NCBI RefSeq assembly: GCF_011766325.1 | Contig: NZ_BLLG01000005.1 | Coordinates: 248,001 to 312,000 of the forward strand | DNA: 64,000 nucleotides | Reading direction: 5' to 3' | DNA from: Streptomyces pacificus | GTDB taxonomy: Bacteria; Actinomycetota; Actinomycetes; Streptomycetales; Streptomycetaceae | Shown here: positions 19,279-31,340 of the stretch, piece by piece | How the letters are laid out: every line of letters starts with the position of its first letter | Numbering within the stretch: position 1 is the first letter of the stretch | Translations under genes and position numbers: made by a program | The notes under the pieces: model-generated | Seen by the model: only the letters and a program-made list of their open reading frames with translations | Database searches by the model: none | Told to the model about the DNA's origin: nothing

Positions 19279-20205
19279 CTAGCGCACGGTGAAACGCACC
19301 GCTTCCTCGAGGAACGGGATCTCCCACCACGGCCGCGGTTGGACCATCAGGGCGAGCAGCACGATGACGGTGCCGAGCACACCGTAGGTGATCATGTCGG
19401 TGAAGCAGGAACGCACCGCCAGCATGCCGACGGACGGCAGCGTCCTGCGCAGTGCCGCCCCGGTGAGCAAGGCCGCGCCGACGAGTATCGTGCCGACCCT
19501 GAACGCCTGGTCGAACGGGTCCGCACCGACGACCAGCAGACCGAGCGCCGCGAGCCCGAGCACCGTCAGCAGCGGCCACTGGCGTGCGGGAGCCGGCGCG
19601 TCACCGGGCGCCGCGCGCCCGCCGCCCTCGGGGCGCGCGGTGTCCCGGGTGACGGTGGGCGGGCGCCGCGACCTGCCGGCGGCCCACTCGTGCGCCCCTG
19701 CCGGGTCGTCCTCGGGCCCCTGCGGGGAACCGTTGGGCGGCTCCGGCGCGCCGGCGGCGCCCGCGTCCGCCGCGCCGCCGGCCGTGGCCGTCCGATCCCC
19801 GCCGTCCGCCGGGGCACCCGCTCCGGCACGGTCCCCGGCGCGCGCGGAGCGGCCGGGTCCGCCCCCGTCACCCGGAACGGTCCCCCCGCCGTTACGGGCC
19901 TCGCCGTTGCGGGCCTCGCCGTTGCGGGCCCCGCCGTTGCGGGCCCCGCCGTTGCGGGCCGCGGCTTCGCCCGGCACCCCGGACCGGGCGCTGCCGGCCC
20001 GTATCGGCCGGCCGGCCGTACGGCCGGCCGGGCGGTCGTCCACCAGGCCGACCGGGGCACCGGCGCCACTCGCCGGCCGGGCGCTGCCGACCGTGTCCGG
20101 GTCACCCGCCGGCGCGTCCACCGGGTCGTGGGGCGAGCCGTCCGCCCGGGCCGCCCGGCGGTCGGCCGCGGCGTCGGGCCGCTTGTCGGAAGAGGGGGTG
20201 TCCAT
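19279..20205 (-). CDS. DUF3017-type membrane protein with disordered N-terminus
   Basis: The 308-residue product is about two thirds low-complexity (Gly, Ala, Pro, Asp) and ends with roughly 90 residues holding about three transmembrane helices: WPLLTVLGLAALGLLVVGAD, VGTILVGAALLTGA and TYGVLGTVIVLLALMV. Proteins of the DUF3017 family normally follow folD in Streptomyces, as here, with five bases between the genes, so they are co-transcribed. Residues about 85-110 are five ARNGG/ARNGE copies encoded by a 15-bp DNA repeat (around 19898-19970). The function is unknown. Confidence 0.78.
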   Translation of the reverse strand: MDTPSSDKRPDAAADRRAARADGSPHDPVDAPAGDPDTVGSARPASGAGAPVGLVDDRPAGRTAGRPIRAGSARSGVPGEAAARNGGARNGGARNGEARNGEARNGGGTVPGDGGGPGRSARAGDRAGAGAPADGGDRTATAGGAADAGAAGAPEPPNGSPQGPEDDPAGAHEWAAGRSRRPPTVTRDTARPEGGGRAAPGDAPAPARQWPLLTVLGLAALGLLVVGADPFDQAFRVGTILVGAALLTGAALRRTLPSVGMLAVRSCFTDMITYGVLGTVIVLLALMVQPRPWWEIPFLEEAVRFTVR

Positions 20206-20210
20206 GGGTC

Positions 20211-21068
20211 TCAGGCCGCGGCGGCCTGCTCGGCCGCCTCGACGACGTTGACGAGGAGCATGGCGCGGGTCATCGGGCCGACACCGCCCGGGTTCGGCGA
20301 GAGCCAGCCGGCGACCTGCGCGACATCCGGGTGGACATCGCCGACGATCTTGCCGTTGCCGTCGCGGCTGACACCGACGTCCAGCACGGCGGCGCCCGGC
20401 CTGACGTCCTCGGGCCGGACCAGATGCCCGGAACCGGCCGCGGCCACGATGATGTCGGCCTGGCGCAGATGAGAGGATAGGTCACGCGTGCCGGTGTGGC
20501 ACTGGGTGACCGTGGAGTTCTCCGAACGGCGCGTCAGCATCAGCGGCAGGGAGCGCCCGATGGTGGTGCCCCGTCCCACCACGACCACATGGGCGCCGTT
20601 CAGCTCCACCTCGTACCGGCGAAGCAACCGGATCACCCCGTTCGGTGTGCACGGCAGCGGCGCGGGCTCGTTCAGCACGAGGCGGCCCAGGTTCACCGGG
20701 TGCAGGCCGTCCGCGTCCTTCGCCGGGTCGATCAGCTCCAGCACCCGGTTCTCGTCGATGCCCTTCGGCAGCGGCAGCTGCACGATGTAGCCGGTGCACT
20801 CCGGGTTCTCGTTCAGTTCGCGTACGACCGCCTCGATCTCCTCCTGCGTGGCGGTCTCCGGCAGCTCGCGCTGGAGCGAGCCGATGCCCACCTCCGCGCA
20901 GTCCCGGTGCTTGCCGGCCACGTACTTCCGGCTGCCGACGTCGTCGCCGACCAGGACGGTCCCGAGGCCGGGCCTGATCCCCCCGGCCTTGAGCGCCGCC
21001 ACGCGGGCGGCCAGTTCGGACTTGATCTCGGCCGCGGTGGCCCTGCCATCGAGAATCTGGGCGGTCAT
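20211..21068 (-). CDS. folD: bifunctional methylene-THF dehydrogenase / methenyl-THF cyclohydrolase
   Basis: The 285-residue enzyme interconverts 5,10-methylene-THF and 10-formyl-THF, supplying formyl groups for purine synthesis. It shows [14 protein letters not shown] with the catalytic Lys (YxxxK), [23 protein letters not shown], the NADP-binding [14 protein letters not shown], and C-terminal [13 protein letters not shown]. The length is typical. Its product is used by PurN and PurH, encoded 1.3-3 kb to the right, so context supports a C1/purine cluster. The ATG at 21068 follows a GGGGGG-containing ribosome site. Confidence 0.97.
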   Translation of the reverse strand: MTAQILDGRATAAEIKSELAARVAALKAGGIRPGLGTVLVGDDVGSRKYVAGKHRDCAEVGIGSLQRELPETATQEEIEAVVRELNENPECTGYIVQLPLPKGIDENRVLELIDPAKDADGLHPVNLGRLVLNEPAPLPCTPNGVIRLLRRYEVELNGAHVVVVGRGTTIGRSLPLMLTRRSENSTVTQCHTGTRDLSSHLRQADIIVAAAGSGHLVRPEDVRPGAAVLDVGVSRDGNGKIVGDVHPDVAQVAGWLSPNPGGVGPMTRAMLLVNVVEAAEQAAAA

Positions 21069-21494
21069 GCCCCCCATCCTCGCGGATGACCCCGCCCCGG
21101 TTCCAATCAGGTTCGCTCGACGCGGCCGGGTGCCGACCGCCTGCGGTCGCGGCCCGCGTCGGTGCGGTGGCCCGGCCTCGGCCGCGCCGTGACCCGGGGC
21201 GCGACGGCACGGTGCGGGCCGGCGTCCACGGCACGGGCGCCGTTCCGTCCGGCGTGCGCAACGGCCGTCCCGGGGGCCTCCCGAGCACGCCACCGCACGG
21301 CTCGCCCAGCGGTTCACCAGGTTGCACTCGCACAACGCCTGCGCATATCGACTGGACAAGAAGCCGACGGCGATACCACGATGAAGCGCGCAGTGTCGCG
21401 GCAGCGTCGGGGGGGCAGGCTGCTTGGTTGGCTGTGACGTTCCTCCGGTCAGGCCCGCGTCGTCCCCGCAGAACCCCGACGGAGGAAACCCGCC
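21069..21494. other. divergent intergenic region between folD and a membrane protein gene
   Basis: No gene is recognised in this 426-bp interval. It should hold the folD promoter and that of the plus-strand membrane protein. The inverted motif GTTG-CACTCGCA-CAAC lies at 21321-21336. Confidence 0.35.
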
Positions 21495-22067
21495 ATGAGC
21501 TTCGGCGAACCGAACAACCCCTACGGCCAGCAGCAGGGGCAGCCGGGCTACGGCTACCCCCAGGGCCAGCAGCCGCCCCAGCCCGGTTACGGCTACCCCC
21601 AGGCCCCGCCCGTGCAGCCCTACGGGCCCGGCTACGCCGGCGGGCCGATCTCCATGCCCGGTCTGATGAAGGCCGCCCGGGTGCTGCTCTTCGTCGTCGG
21701 CGGCCTGCAGATGCTCATGGGCATCCTGTTCGCCATAGGGATCGCCGTGGCCCAGGACATGCGGGGCGCAGCGGACGCGGAGGGCGATCTGCTCGCCGGT
21801 CTCGGGTTCATCATCGTCCTCTTCCTGCTGGCCTTCGCCGTCTGGGCGATCGTCCTGGGCCTCCGGTTCAGCAAGGGCGGCAACGCCGTGCGGGTGGCGA
21901 CGATCGTGTACGCGTCGCTGTCCATTCTGGGCAGCCTCGTCAACTTCGCCGACGGCGAGGCGAGTTCCGCGGTCGGCGGCGTGATCGGCCTGGCCATCGG
22001 GGGCGTCATCCTCGCCTCGATGGTCAACAGCAGCGCCTCCGCATGGTTCAACCGCCCGCGCTACTGA
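21495..22067 (+). CDS. small membrane protein with Tyr/Pro/Gln-rich head
   Basis: The 190-residue protein starts with about 55 residues of GYGYPQ-type repeats ([12 protein letters not shown] and following), then about four predicted helices: [56 protein letters not shown] and [16 protein letters not shown]. Such heads are common on Streptomyces membrane proteins of unknown function. GGAGG lies about nine bases before the ATG. It stands alone between folD and purH and ends in a strong hairpin. I cannot assign a function. Confidence 0.8.
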   Translation: MSFGEPNNPYGQQQGQPGYGYPQGQQPPQPGYGYPQAPPVQPYGPGYAGGPISMPGLMKAARVLLFVVGGLQMLMGILFAIGIAVAQDMRGAADAEGDLLAGLGFIIVLFLLAFAVWAIVLGLRFSKGGNAVRVATIVYASLSILGSLVNFADGEASSAVGGVIGLAIGGVILASMVNSSASAWFNRPRY

Positions 22068-22145
22068 CCTCCTCCGCCCGGCAGGGCCGCACCGGAAAGC
22101 CGGCAGGACCGGCCAGGACCGGTCAGGACGCCGGGCCGCACGTAC

Positions 22146-22186
22146 GAAGGCCGCAACACCCGCTCGGCGGCGGGGTTGCGGCCTTC
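22146..22186 (+). terminator. hairpin after the membrane protein gene
   Basis: The arms GAAGGCCGCAAC (22146-22157) and GTTGCGGCCTTC (22175-22186) are exact complements. Further pairing of CCCGC/GCGGG inside leaves a short loop. It is about 80 bases past the stop. Confidence 0.8.
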
Positions 22187-22380
22187 GGCCTGTCATGCCT
22201 GCGGCAGGCTTTGCGGCCGACGCGGTGGCAGACGAAGGCACTGCGTGCCCATGGCAGCCCCGGACATGACGTGCCCACGGCAGCCCGCGGGGCAGTGCGC
22301 TCCCGCGGCGAGCCGCAGTGGCAGCTCGGCGAAAGCCCGGTGGCGGCTCCGTGGCAGCCCGGCGGGGGCTCAGTCGGCGG

Positions 22381-23961
22381 TCAGTGGAAGAAGTGGCGCG
22401 TGCCCGTGAAGTACATCGTCACACCGGCCGTGCGCGCCGCCTCCACGACCTGCTCGTCGCGGACCGAACCACCGGGCTGGACCACGGCCTTGACACCGGC
22501 GGCGGTCAGGATCTCCAGACCGTCGGGGAACGGGAAGAACGCGTCGGACGCCGCGTAGGCCCCGGCCGCCCGGTCTTCGCCCGCACGCTCGACGGCGAGC
22601 CTCGCGGAGTCGACCCGGTTGACCTGGCCCATGCCGACACCCACACTCGCACCGCCCTTGGCGAGGAGGATCGCGTTGGACTTGACGGCCCGGCAGGCCC
22701 GCCAGGCGAAGGCGAGTTCGCCGAGTTCGTCCGCCGGGAGCGGCTCACCGGCGGCGAGGGTCCAGTGGGCCGGGTCGTCGCCGTCGGCCTGGAGGCGGTC
22801 GGCGGCCTGGAGCAGCGCTCCTCCGTCGATCGGCTTGACCTCCCACCGCTGTGCCGGGGCGTCGGGGCAGCGCAGCACCCGGATGTTCTTCTTGCGGGCC
22901 AGCACCTCGACGGCACCGTCCTCGTAGTCCGGGGCCACGATGACCTCGGTGAAGATCTCGGCGACCTGCTCCGCCATCGCCACCGACACCGGGCGGTTGA
23001 CCGCGATCACCCCGCCGAACGCCGACAGCGGATCGCAGGCGTGGGCCTTGCGGTGCGCCTCGGCGACATCGGCGCCCACCGCGATACCGCACGGGTTGGC
23101 GTGCTTGACGACGGCCACGCACGGTTCGCCGTGGTCGTACGCGGCACGCCGGGCGGCCTCCGTGTCCGTGTAGTTGTTGAACGACATCTCCTTGCCGTGC
23201 AGCTGTTCGGCCTGGGCGAGTCCGCCCCCCCGCTCGGTCACGTAGAGAGCGGCGTCCTGGTGCGGGTTCTCGCCGTAGCGCAGGACCTTCGAGCGGTGGT
23301 GGACCGCTCCCAGGAAGTCGGGGAACGCGCCCGTGACCGGGCCGCTGCCGGATGCCGCGTCGTCCGGGGCGTACGAGGAGGCGAACCAGGACGCGACGGC
23401 CACGTCGTACGCTGCCGTGTGCTGGAACGCCTCCGCGGCCAGGCGCTTGCGCGCGGCGAGGTCGAAGCCGCCCGAGGTGACGGCGGTGAGCACGTCGGCG
23501 TAGCGCGCAGGGCTGGTGACCACGGCCACCGAGGGGTGGTTCTTGGCGGCGGCGCGGACCATCGACGGGCCGCCGATGTCGATCTGCTCGACGCACTCGT
23601 CGGGGCTCGCCCCCGAGGCCGCGGTCTCCCGGAACGGGTACAGGTTCACGACCACCAGGTCGAACGGCTCCACGCCCAGCTCGGCGAGCTGCTGGCGGTG
23701 CGCGTCGAGGCGGAGGTCGGCGAGGATCCCGGCGTGCACCCGCGGGTGCAGCGTCTTGACCCGGCCGTCCAGGCACTCGGGGAAGCCGGTCAGCTCCTCG
23801 ACCCCGGTCACCGGGACGCCGGCCGCGGCGATCCTCCCCGCGGTGGAACCAGTGGAGACGAGTGCGACGCCCGCCTCGTGGAGTCCGCGGGCGAGCTCCT
23901 CCAGCCCCGTCTTGTCGTAGACACTGATCAACGCGCGACGGATGGGCTTATTCACCGACAT
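22381..23961 (-). CDS. purH: AICAR formyltransferase / IMP cyclohydrolase
   Basis: The 526-residue bifunctional enzyme performs the last two steps of IMP synthesis. The N-terminal MGS-like cyclohydrolase half begins [18 protein letters not shown] and contains STGSTAGRI and [12 protein letters not shown]. The C-terminal transformylase half contains [13 protein letters not shown], the catalytic KHANPCG and [18 protein letters not shown] lies three bases before the ATG. Its start overlaps the end of purN by 14 bases, so translation is probably coupled. It uses 10-formyl-THF made by FolD. Confidence 0.98.
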   Translation of the reverse strand: MSVNKPIRRALISVYDKTGLEELARGLHEAGVALVSTGSTAGRIAAAGVPVTGVEELTGFPECLDGRVKTLHPRVHAGILADLRLDAHRQQLAELGVEPFDLVVVNLYPFRETAASGASPDECVEQIDIGGPSMVRAAAKNHPSVAVVTSPARYADVLTAVTSGGFDLAARKRLAAEAFQHTAAYDVAVASWFASSYAPDDAASGSGPVTGAFPDFLGAVHHRSKVLRYGENPHQDAALYVTERGGGLAQAEQLHGKEMSFNNYTDTEAARRAAYDHGEPCVAVVKHANPCGIAVGADVAEAHRKAHACDPLSAFGGVIAVNRPVSVAMAEQVAEIFTEVIVAPDYEDGAVEVLARKKNIRVLRCPDAPAQRWEVKPIDGGALLQAADRLQADGDDPAHWTLAAGEPLPADELGELAFAWRACRAVKSNAILLAKGGASVGVGMGQVNRVDSARLAVERAGEDRAAGAYAASDAFFPFPDGLEILTAAGVKAVVQPGGSVRDEQVVEAARTAGVTMYFTGTRHFFH

Positions 23962-24583
23962 GAACCTTTCGTCCCTCAATGCGGTAGCCGTTGCGGGCCA
24001 GACGCCCCACGACCTCGACGAGCAACCTGCGCTCGACTTCCTTGATGCGCTCATGCAGAGCGGATTCGCCGTCCTCACCGCGCACCTCGACCACGCCCTG
24101 GGCGATGATCGGGCCCGTGTCGACGCCGTCGTCGACGAAGTGGACGGTGCAGCCGGTGACCTTCACCCCGTAGGCGAGCGCGTCGCGCACACCGTGGGCA
24201 CCGGGAAAGCTGGGCAGCAGGGCGGGGTGGGTGTTCACGAACCGGCCGCCGAAGCGGGCGAGGAAGTCCTTGCCGACGATCTTCATAAAGCCGGCCGAGA
24301 CGACGAGGTCGGGCTCGTACTCCGCCGTGGCCCCGGTCAGCGCGCTGTCCCACTCCTCGCGGGTCGGGTGGTCCTTGACCCTGCACACGAAGGTGGGGAT
24401 CCCGGCGGCCCTGGCCCGCTCGAGACCGGCGATACCGTCCCGGTCCGCACCCACGGCGACGATCCGGGCACCGAACCCTTCGGGATCGCCGCCGATGGCG
24501 TCGAGCAGCGCCTGGAGGTTGGTGCCGGATCCGGAGACCAGGACGACGAGGCGGGCGGCAGCCACGGGGGACTCTTTTCGCAT
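23948..24583 (-). CDS. purN: phosphoribosylglycinamide formyltransferase
   Basis: The 211-residue enzyme transfers a formyl group to GAR in purine synthesis. It shows the phosphate loop [13 protein letters not shown] at the N-terminus, the catalytic segment [15 protein letters not shown] with Asn and His, and [16 protein letters not shown] with the catalytic Asp. AGGAA precedes the ATG; a GTG six codons further in is a possible alternative start. It overlaps purH by 14 bases. Upstream, at about 24590-24640, is a relatively AT-rich stretch that includes the palindrome TCGTACGA and is probably the promoter. Confidence 0.96.
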   Translation of the reverse strand: MRKESPVAAARLVVLVSGSGTNLQALLDAIGGDPEGFGARIVAVGADRDGIAGLERARAAGIPTFVCRVKDHPTREEWDSALTGATAEYEPDLVVSAGFMKIVGKDFLARFGGRFVNTHPALLPSFPGAHGVRDALAYGVKVTGCTVHFVDDGVDTGPIIAQGVVEVRGEDGESALHERIKEVERRLLVEVVGRLARNGYRIEGRKVHVGE

Positions 24584-24792
24584 TGCGGTTCCTGTTTGTA
24601 TGGTCGTACGAATAAAACGAGTCCGGCGATGGGGGAACTCTACGAAGCCGTCGACCGTCGGCAACGATACCGGCACACCGCACGGCCCCCGCGGGACGGG
24701 GGCCTGGCCGGGAGGTAGCGTCTGGGGGCAGGGCCCGTCCCCAGACGGAGTACCCGCGTACCGAGGTACCAGAGGGGAAGACGTTCACCACC

Positions 24793-25629
24793 ATGCCGGA
24801 CCGTCGCCGCCGCACGGCACTCCGCCCCCCGCTCTCCGCCGAGCGGGGCTTTCTGCTGCCGCGGGAACGCCAGTCCGCGGGGCCCACGAAATCGCCCAAG
24901 GACGAGAGCAACCCGTTCGCACCGCCGCCGGAGGGCTCGCCGGACCAGCCGTGGCAGCCGCGGCACGGGGCGGGGGACGACTCCTCGCCGGGCCGGGACG
25001 GGCGCGGTGCGGGTGACGGCGGCGAGCGCGAGGAGGGGCGGGGGCCCACCTCCCGGGGCGGCCGATGGAGCAGCCGCCAGCCCGGTCGCTCCCCGGGCGG
25101 CTTCGGCGGCCGGGGAGGCAACGAGGGGGGCAGCGGCGGCAGCGGCGGCAGCGGGCAGAAAGGCCCCGACAAGGGCCCCGGCCAGGGCACCGGCCTGCGC
25201 TGGGACCCTACGGACCCGCTCCAGCGCCGCGCCCGTTACGCACTGCTCGGCGGCATGTGGGCGTTCTTCTTCGCCCTGTTCGACTTCCCCGAGATCGCCC
25301 TGCTCCTCGGGGCCCTGGCGATCTACTGGGGCGGTAGCTCCCTGCGCGGCAAGTCCCGCCGCCCGGAACAGGGGACCTCGGCGCCCAAGGCCGCTCCGGC
25401 ACCGGGGGCCCCGGGGCAGCCGGCCGGACGGCCGCAGGTGACCGCCGCGGTCAGCGGACTGGTGATGGCCGTGATCGCCCTCACCATCGTGGCGATGACG
25501 TTCACCGTGCAGCTGGTGTACCGCGACTTCTACACCTGCGTGTCCGACTCTCTGACCAACGCCGGCCAGGTGTCCTGCAACAACCTGCTGCCCGAGCCGC
25601 TGCGCGGGGTCATCGGCGTCAAGGAATAG
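24793..25629 (+). CDS. membrane protein with disordered N-terminal half
   Basis: The 278-residue product has a polar, Gly/Pro/Ser-rich first half. Then come about three helices: RYALLGGMWAFFFALFDF with EIALLLGALAIYWGG, and VTAAVSGLVMAVIALTIVAM. The C-terminal tail is VYRDFYTCVSDSLTNAGQ with VSCNNLLPEP. The two tail cysteines would lie outside. It is divergent from purN and is followed by the DUF6350 gene on the other strand. The start may lie further in, near SPKDESNPFAPPPEG, where conservation seems to begin. No function can be given. Confidence 0.75.
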   Translation: MPDRRRRTALRPPLSAERGFLLPRERQSAGPTKSPKDESNPFAPPPEGSPDQPWQPRHGAGDDSSPGRDGRGAGDGGEREEGRGPTSRGGRWSSRQPGRSPGGFGGRGGNEGGSGGSGGSGQKGPDKGPGQGTGLRWDPTDPLQRRARYALLGGMWAFFFALFDFPEIALLLGALAIYWGGSSLRGKSRRPEQGTSAPKAAPAPGAPGQPAGRPQVTAAVSGLVMAVIALTIVAMTFTVQLVYRDFYTCVSDSLTNAGQVSCNNLLPEPLRGVIGVKE

Positions 25630-25825
25630 CCGCCGGCGGCGATCACCCCGGTGAAGACGGCAGCCTCGTCGGCGCGAGCGTGATCACGCGCAACGGAACG
25701 GCACCGTCGGCGCGGGCGGCCACCACCCCCGCAGGGACGGCAGCAGTGCCCGCACGACCGGCAGCCGCACCGGCGCGCGGGACGGACGCCCGCACGGCGT
25801 CCGCGGACGTCGCGGCCGCCCGGCC

Positions 25826-28340
<2,515 letters not shown>

Positions 28341-28342
28341 TC

Positions 28343-30292
28343 ATGACGAAGAGCACCGCGGACAGCACCGAAGCGGCCGTTCCTCCGTTGCCGTCGCCGA
28401 GGGAACGCCGCAGGCTGCGCGAGGCCAGGGCGCTGTCCGAGGCCCAGCTGGCGGAGGTTCTGGGCGTCACCGAGGCGACGGTCAGGGCCTGGGAGACGGG
28501 CCGCGGCGGCCCTCGCGGCCGCAAGCGCAGGGCGTACGCGAAGCTGCTCGCCACGTACCGGGCCGAGTTGTCGTCCCGGGAGCCCACGGCCGAGGACCAC
28601 GGCGGGGTCCCCGCCCACCGGCCCGGGCACACGGACGGGGGCGAACCGGCCGACCGGACCGCGGACGGAGCCGGACGAGCCGACCGGGCCGCACGCGCAG
28701 ACGAACGGACCGGCCGGACCGCACGCGCGGCCGGGAAGCCGACGGGAACCCCTGCGTCCCCACCGGAGGGCGGGCCGGGCGCCGCTCGGCCCGCCGGGCG
28801 AGCCGACCGGGCCGGACGGGCCGGACGGGCCGGGAAGGCCGCCACCGGGACTCCCACCGCCACAACTGACACGGTCGAAACTGCCACCGCCGAAACTGCC
28901 ACCGCCGAGACTGACACCACCCCCGCTCCCCCCGCCGAGAGCCCGGCAGGGAAGCCCCCCGCCCACGGCCCCGGAGCGGACCCCGCGACCGCGGGGGGAC
29001 CTGCCGAACGCAGCGCCGAGGTCGCCCCGGCCGGCTACCGGAAGGCGGTCGCCCACCGACCCGGGGACCCCGTGCCGGCGGGCCCTGGGGAAGCTCCGCG
29101 TCCGTACCCCGGGACGGCCCTCGCCCGGGCAGCCGACGAGCAGCACGCGAGCCGGCGCCCTGAGCCGCAGACGGAGCGCGGAGACCGCGTCGAGCCGCGG
29201 CAGGAGGCCCCCCGAGAAGACCAGCGCGGAAACCACGGCGGAGACCTGCGCGAAGACATGCGCGAAGACATGCGCGGAGACCGGCGCGAGGAGTCGGCGC
29301 ACCCTCGGCGCGCGGACCAGGAGAGACGGGAGGCAGCCGGTCGCCCCTCGCAGACGTCCGAAACCGCCCGTACCGCGCAGCCCCCCGGCACTCCGTGCCC
29401 CACCCGGCCCTCACACACCACCCGCCCCTCGGAGTCCTCCCGGCCACCCGCCCGGGACGAGGACGGGGCCGCGCTCAGCGCGGAGCAGGCGTTCGACGAG
29501 CTGTACGCCCGCACCGCCCCCGGCCTCGCCCGCCAGACCCTGCTGCTCACCGGGCGGGAGGCCCTCGCGCGGGAGGCCGTGGAGCAGGCCTTCCAGCTGG
29601 CCTGGGAGCGCTGGCCCGAGGTGGCCGTGGACCGGGATCCCGGGGGCTGGGCGCGCGCGGCGGCCTACGAGTACGCCATGTCGCCCTGGCACCGGCTGCG
29701 CCGCGCCCACCGCCACCCGGACCCGGTCGCGTCGGCCCGTCCGGCCACGGTCGCCTACCCCGGCGGGCGCACGCTCCGCGAGGCCCTGCTCGGGCTGCCG
29801 CCCGCCTACCGCCGCACCCTGCTGCTGTACGACGGTCTGGGCCTCGACCTCCCCGAGACGGCCGCAGAGACGGAGGCGAGCACACCGGCCGCGGCGAACC
29901 GGCTGCTGAACGCCCGCGCCGCCGTGGCCGAGCAGATCCCCGAGCTGGCCGAACCCGGGGCACTCCAGCACGAGCTGAGCGATCTGGTGGAGAACCTGGC
30001 AGCGCCCGGACTCTCCCCGGCACCCTCCGTGCGCGGCGGCAGCGAGCGCCGGGCCGAGCTGTGGACACGTGCCGCGATCGGGCTCACCGTGCTGATCCTC
30101 GCCGCCGCAGCCGTGACCATGGCCGTCACCGAGGGCCACTACGAGCCGCCGCAGGCGCCCGGTGAGCAGGTCGGCGGGGTGCCGCCGAAGTACGGACCGG
30201 AGCCGTACTCCAAGGAGGACCACCGCCTCCGCGTCCAGCTCCGCTCCCACCCCGCCGCCGGCCCGGCGCGCCTGGTCCCGTCGGCCCGCTGA
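28343..30292 (+). CDS. XRE-HTH / sigma-70-like / transmembrane fusion protein
   Basis: The 649-residue protein joins three parts. Residues about 17-65 are an XRE-type HTH (RERRRLREARALSEAQLAEV, then TEATVRAWETGRGG). Residues 75-370 are a charged, low-complexity linker rich in Asp, Arg, Pro and Thr-Ala repeats. Residues about 375-515 resemble ECF sigma region 2 (AFDELYARTAPGLARQTLLL and AFQLAWERWPEVAVDRDPGG) and a degraded region 4 (LPPAYRRTLLLYDGLGLDLP). A transmembrane helix lies at about 576-596 with a short outer tail. GGGAGG lies five bases before the ATG. Regulon and signal are unknown; a membrane-bound regulator is the simplest reading. Confidence 0.8.
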   Translation: MTKSTADSTEAAVPPLPSPRERRRLREARALSEAQLAEVLGVTEATVRAWETGRGGPRGRKRRAYAKLLATYRAELSSREPTAEDHGGVPAHRPGHTDGGEPADRTADGAGRADRAARADERTGRTARAAGKPTGTPASPPEGGPGAARPAGRADRAGRAGRAGKAATGTPTATTDTVETATAETATAETDTTPAPPAESPAGKPPAHGPGADPATAGGPAERSAEVAPAGYRKAVAHRPGDPVPAGPGEAPRPYPGTALARAADEQHASRRPEPQTERGDRVEPRQEAPREDQRGNHGGDLREDMREDMRGDRREESAHPRRADQERREAAGRPSQTSETARTAQPPGTPCPTRPSHTTRPSESSRPPARDEDGAALSAEQAFDELYARTAPGLARQTLLLTGREALAREAVEQAFQLAWERWPEVAVDRDPGGWARAAAYEYAMSPWHRLRRAHRHPDPVASARPATVAYPGGRTLREALLGLPPAYRRTLLLYDGLGLDLPETAAETEASTPAAANRLLNARAAVAEQIPELAEPGALQHELSDLVENLAAPGLSPAPSVRGGSERRAELWTRAAIGLTVLILAAAAVTMAVTEGHYEPPQAPGEQVGGVPPKYGPEPYSKEDHRLRVQLRSHPAAGPARLVPSAR

Positions 30293-30342
30293 ACCTGAGC
30301 TTCCGGACGCCCGGTCCCCGGTCCCCGGACCCCGGGGACCGC

Positions 30343-30398
30343 GGCATGCCGCTGGGCCTGCACCCCGGACTTCCGGGGTGCAGGCCCAGCGGCATGCC
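30343..30398. terminator. 27-bp perfect inverted repeat between convergent genes
   Basis: Arms 30343-30369 and 30372-30398 are exact complements around a two-base centre (CT). It is about 50 bases past the stop of the XRE-sigma-like gene and 38 bases past the stop of sucD. It is well placed as a bidirectional terminator and would be cruciform-prone. Confidence 0.9.
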
Positions 30399-30435
30399 TT
30401 ACCGCAGGGGCGGCCGTCGCGGCCGCGCCCGGGGG

Positions 30436-31320
30436 TCAGCCGAGCAGGATCTCCCGCGCCAGCCCGGCGGTCTCGGTCGGGGTCTTGCCGACCTTCACGC
30501 CCGCGGCCTCGAGGGCCTCCTTCTTGGCCTGAGCGGTGCCGGAAGAGCCGGAGACGATGGCGCCTGCATGGCCCATGGTCTTGCCCTCGGGGGCGGTGAA
30601 GCCCGCGACGTAGCCGACGACCGGCTTGGTGACGTTGGCCTTGATGAAGTCGGCCGCACGCTCCTCGGCGTCGCCGCCGATCTCGCCGATCATCACGATC
30701 AGGTCGGTGTCCGGGTCGGCCTCGAAGGCCGCCAAGGCGTCGATGTGGGTGGTGCCGATGATCGGGTCGCCGCCGATGCCCACGCAGGAGCTGAAGCCGA
30801 TGTCGCGGAGCTCGTACATCATCTGGTAGGTCAGCGTGCCGGACTTGGACACGAGACCGATGCGGCCGGGCTTGGTGATGTCGGCCGGGATGATGCCGGC
30901 GTTGGACTGCCCGGGCGTGATGAGGCCGGGGCAGTTCGGGCCGATGATGCGGGTCTTGTTGCCCTTGGCCCCCGCGTACGCCCAGAACTTCGCGGTGTCG
31001 TGGACCGCGACGCCCTCGGTGATCACGACGGCGAGGCCGATCTCGGCGTCGATCGCCTCGATGACCGCGTCCTTGGTGAACTTCTCCGGCACGAAGATGA
31101 CGGTGACGTCGGCGCCGGTCTTCTCGACGGCCTCCTTGACCGAACCGAAGACGGGGATCTCGGCGCCGTCGAAGTCGACGGTGGTACCGGCCTTGCGCGG
31201 GTTCACGCCGCCGACGACGTTCGTGCCCGAGGCCAGCATGCGCCTGGTGTGCTTCTGGCCCTCGGAGCCCGTCATGCCCTGGACGATGACCTTGGATTCC
31301 TTGGTGAGGAAGATAGCCAT
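30436..31320 (-). CDS. sucD: succinyl-CoA synthetase alpha subunit
   Basis: The 294-residue subunit binds CoA and carries the phosphohistidine of succinyl-CoA ligase, which makes ATP or GTP from succinyl-CoA in the TCA cycle. It begins [21 protein letters not shown] and contains [34 protein letters not shown] and the active-site histidine in [12 protein letters not shown]. The length is typical. GAGGGA lies nine bases before the ATG. It is 20 bases downstream of sucC, forming a standard sucCD operon. Confidence 0.98.
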   Translation of the reverse strand: MAIFLTKESKVIVQGMTGSEGQKHTRRMLASGTNVVGGVNPRKAGTTVDFDGAEIPVFGSVKEAVEKTGADVTVIFVPEKFTKDAVIEAIDAEIGLAVVITEGVAVHDTAKFWAYAGAKGNKTRIIGPNCPGLITPGQSNAGIIPADITKPGRIGLVSKSGTLTYQMMYELRDIGFSSCVGIGGDPIIGTTHIDALAAFEADPDTDLIVMIGEIGGDAEERAADFIKANVTKPVVGYVAGFTAPEGKTMGHAGAIVSGSSGTAQAKKEALEAAGVKVGKTPTETAGLAREILLG

Positions 31321-31340
31321 GGTGTGGTGTCCCTCGTCCC

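Noticed and set aside
18803..19282. A 159-codon open frame in the gap after the HTH-DUF2690 gene
   Set aside because: Made of degenerate GC repeats; the antisense frame is equally open, so neither is supported.
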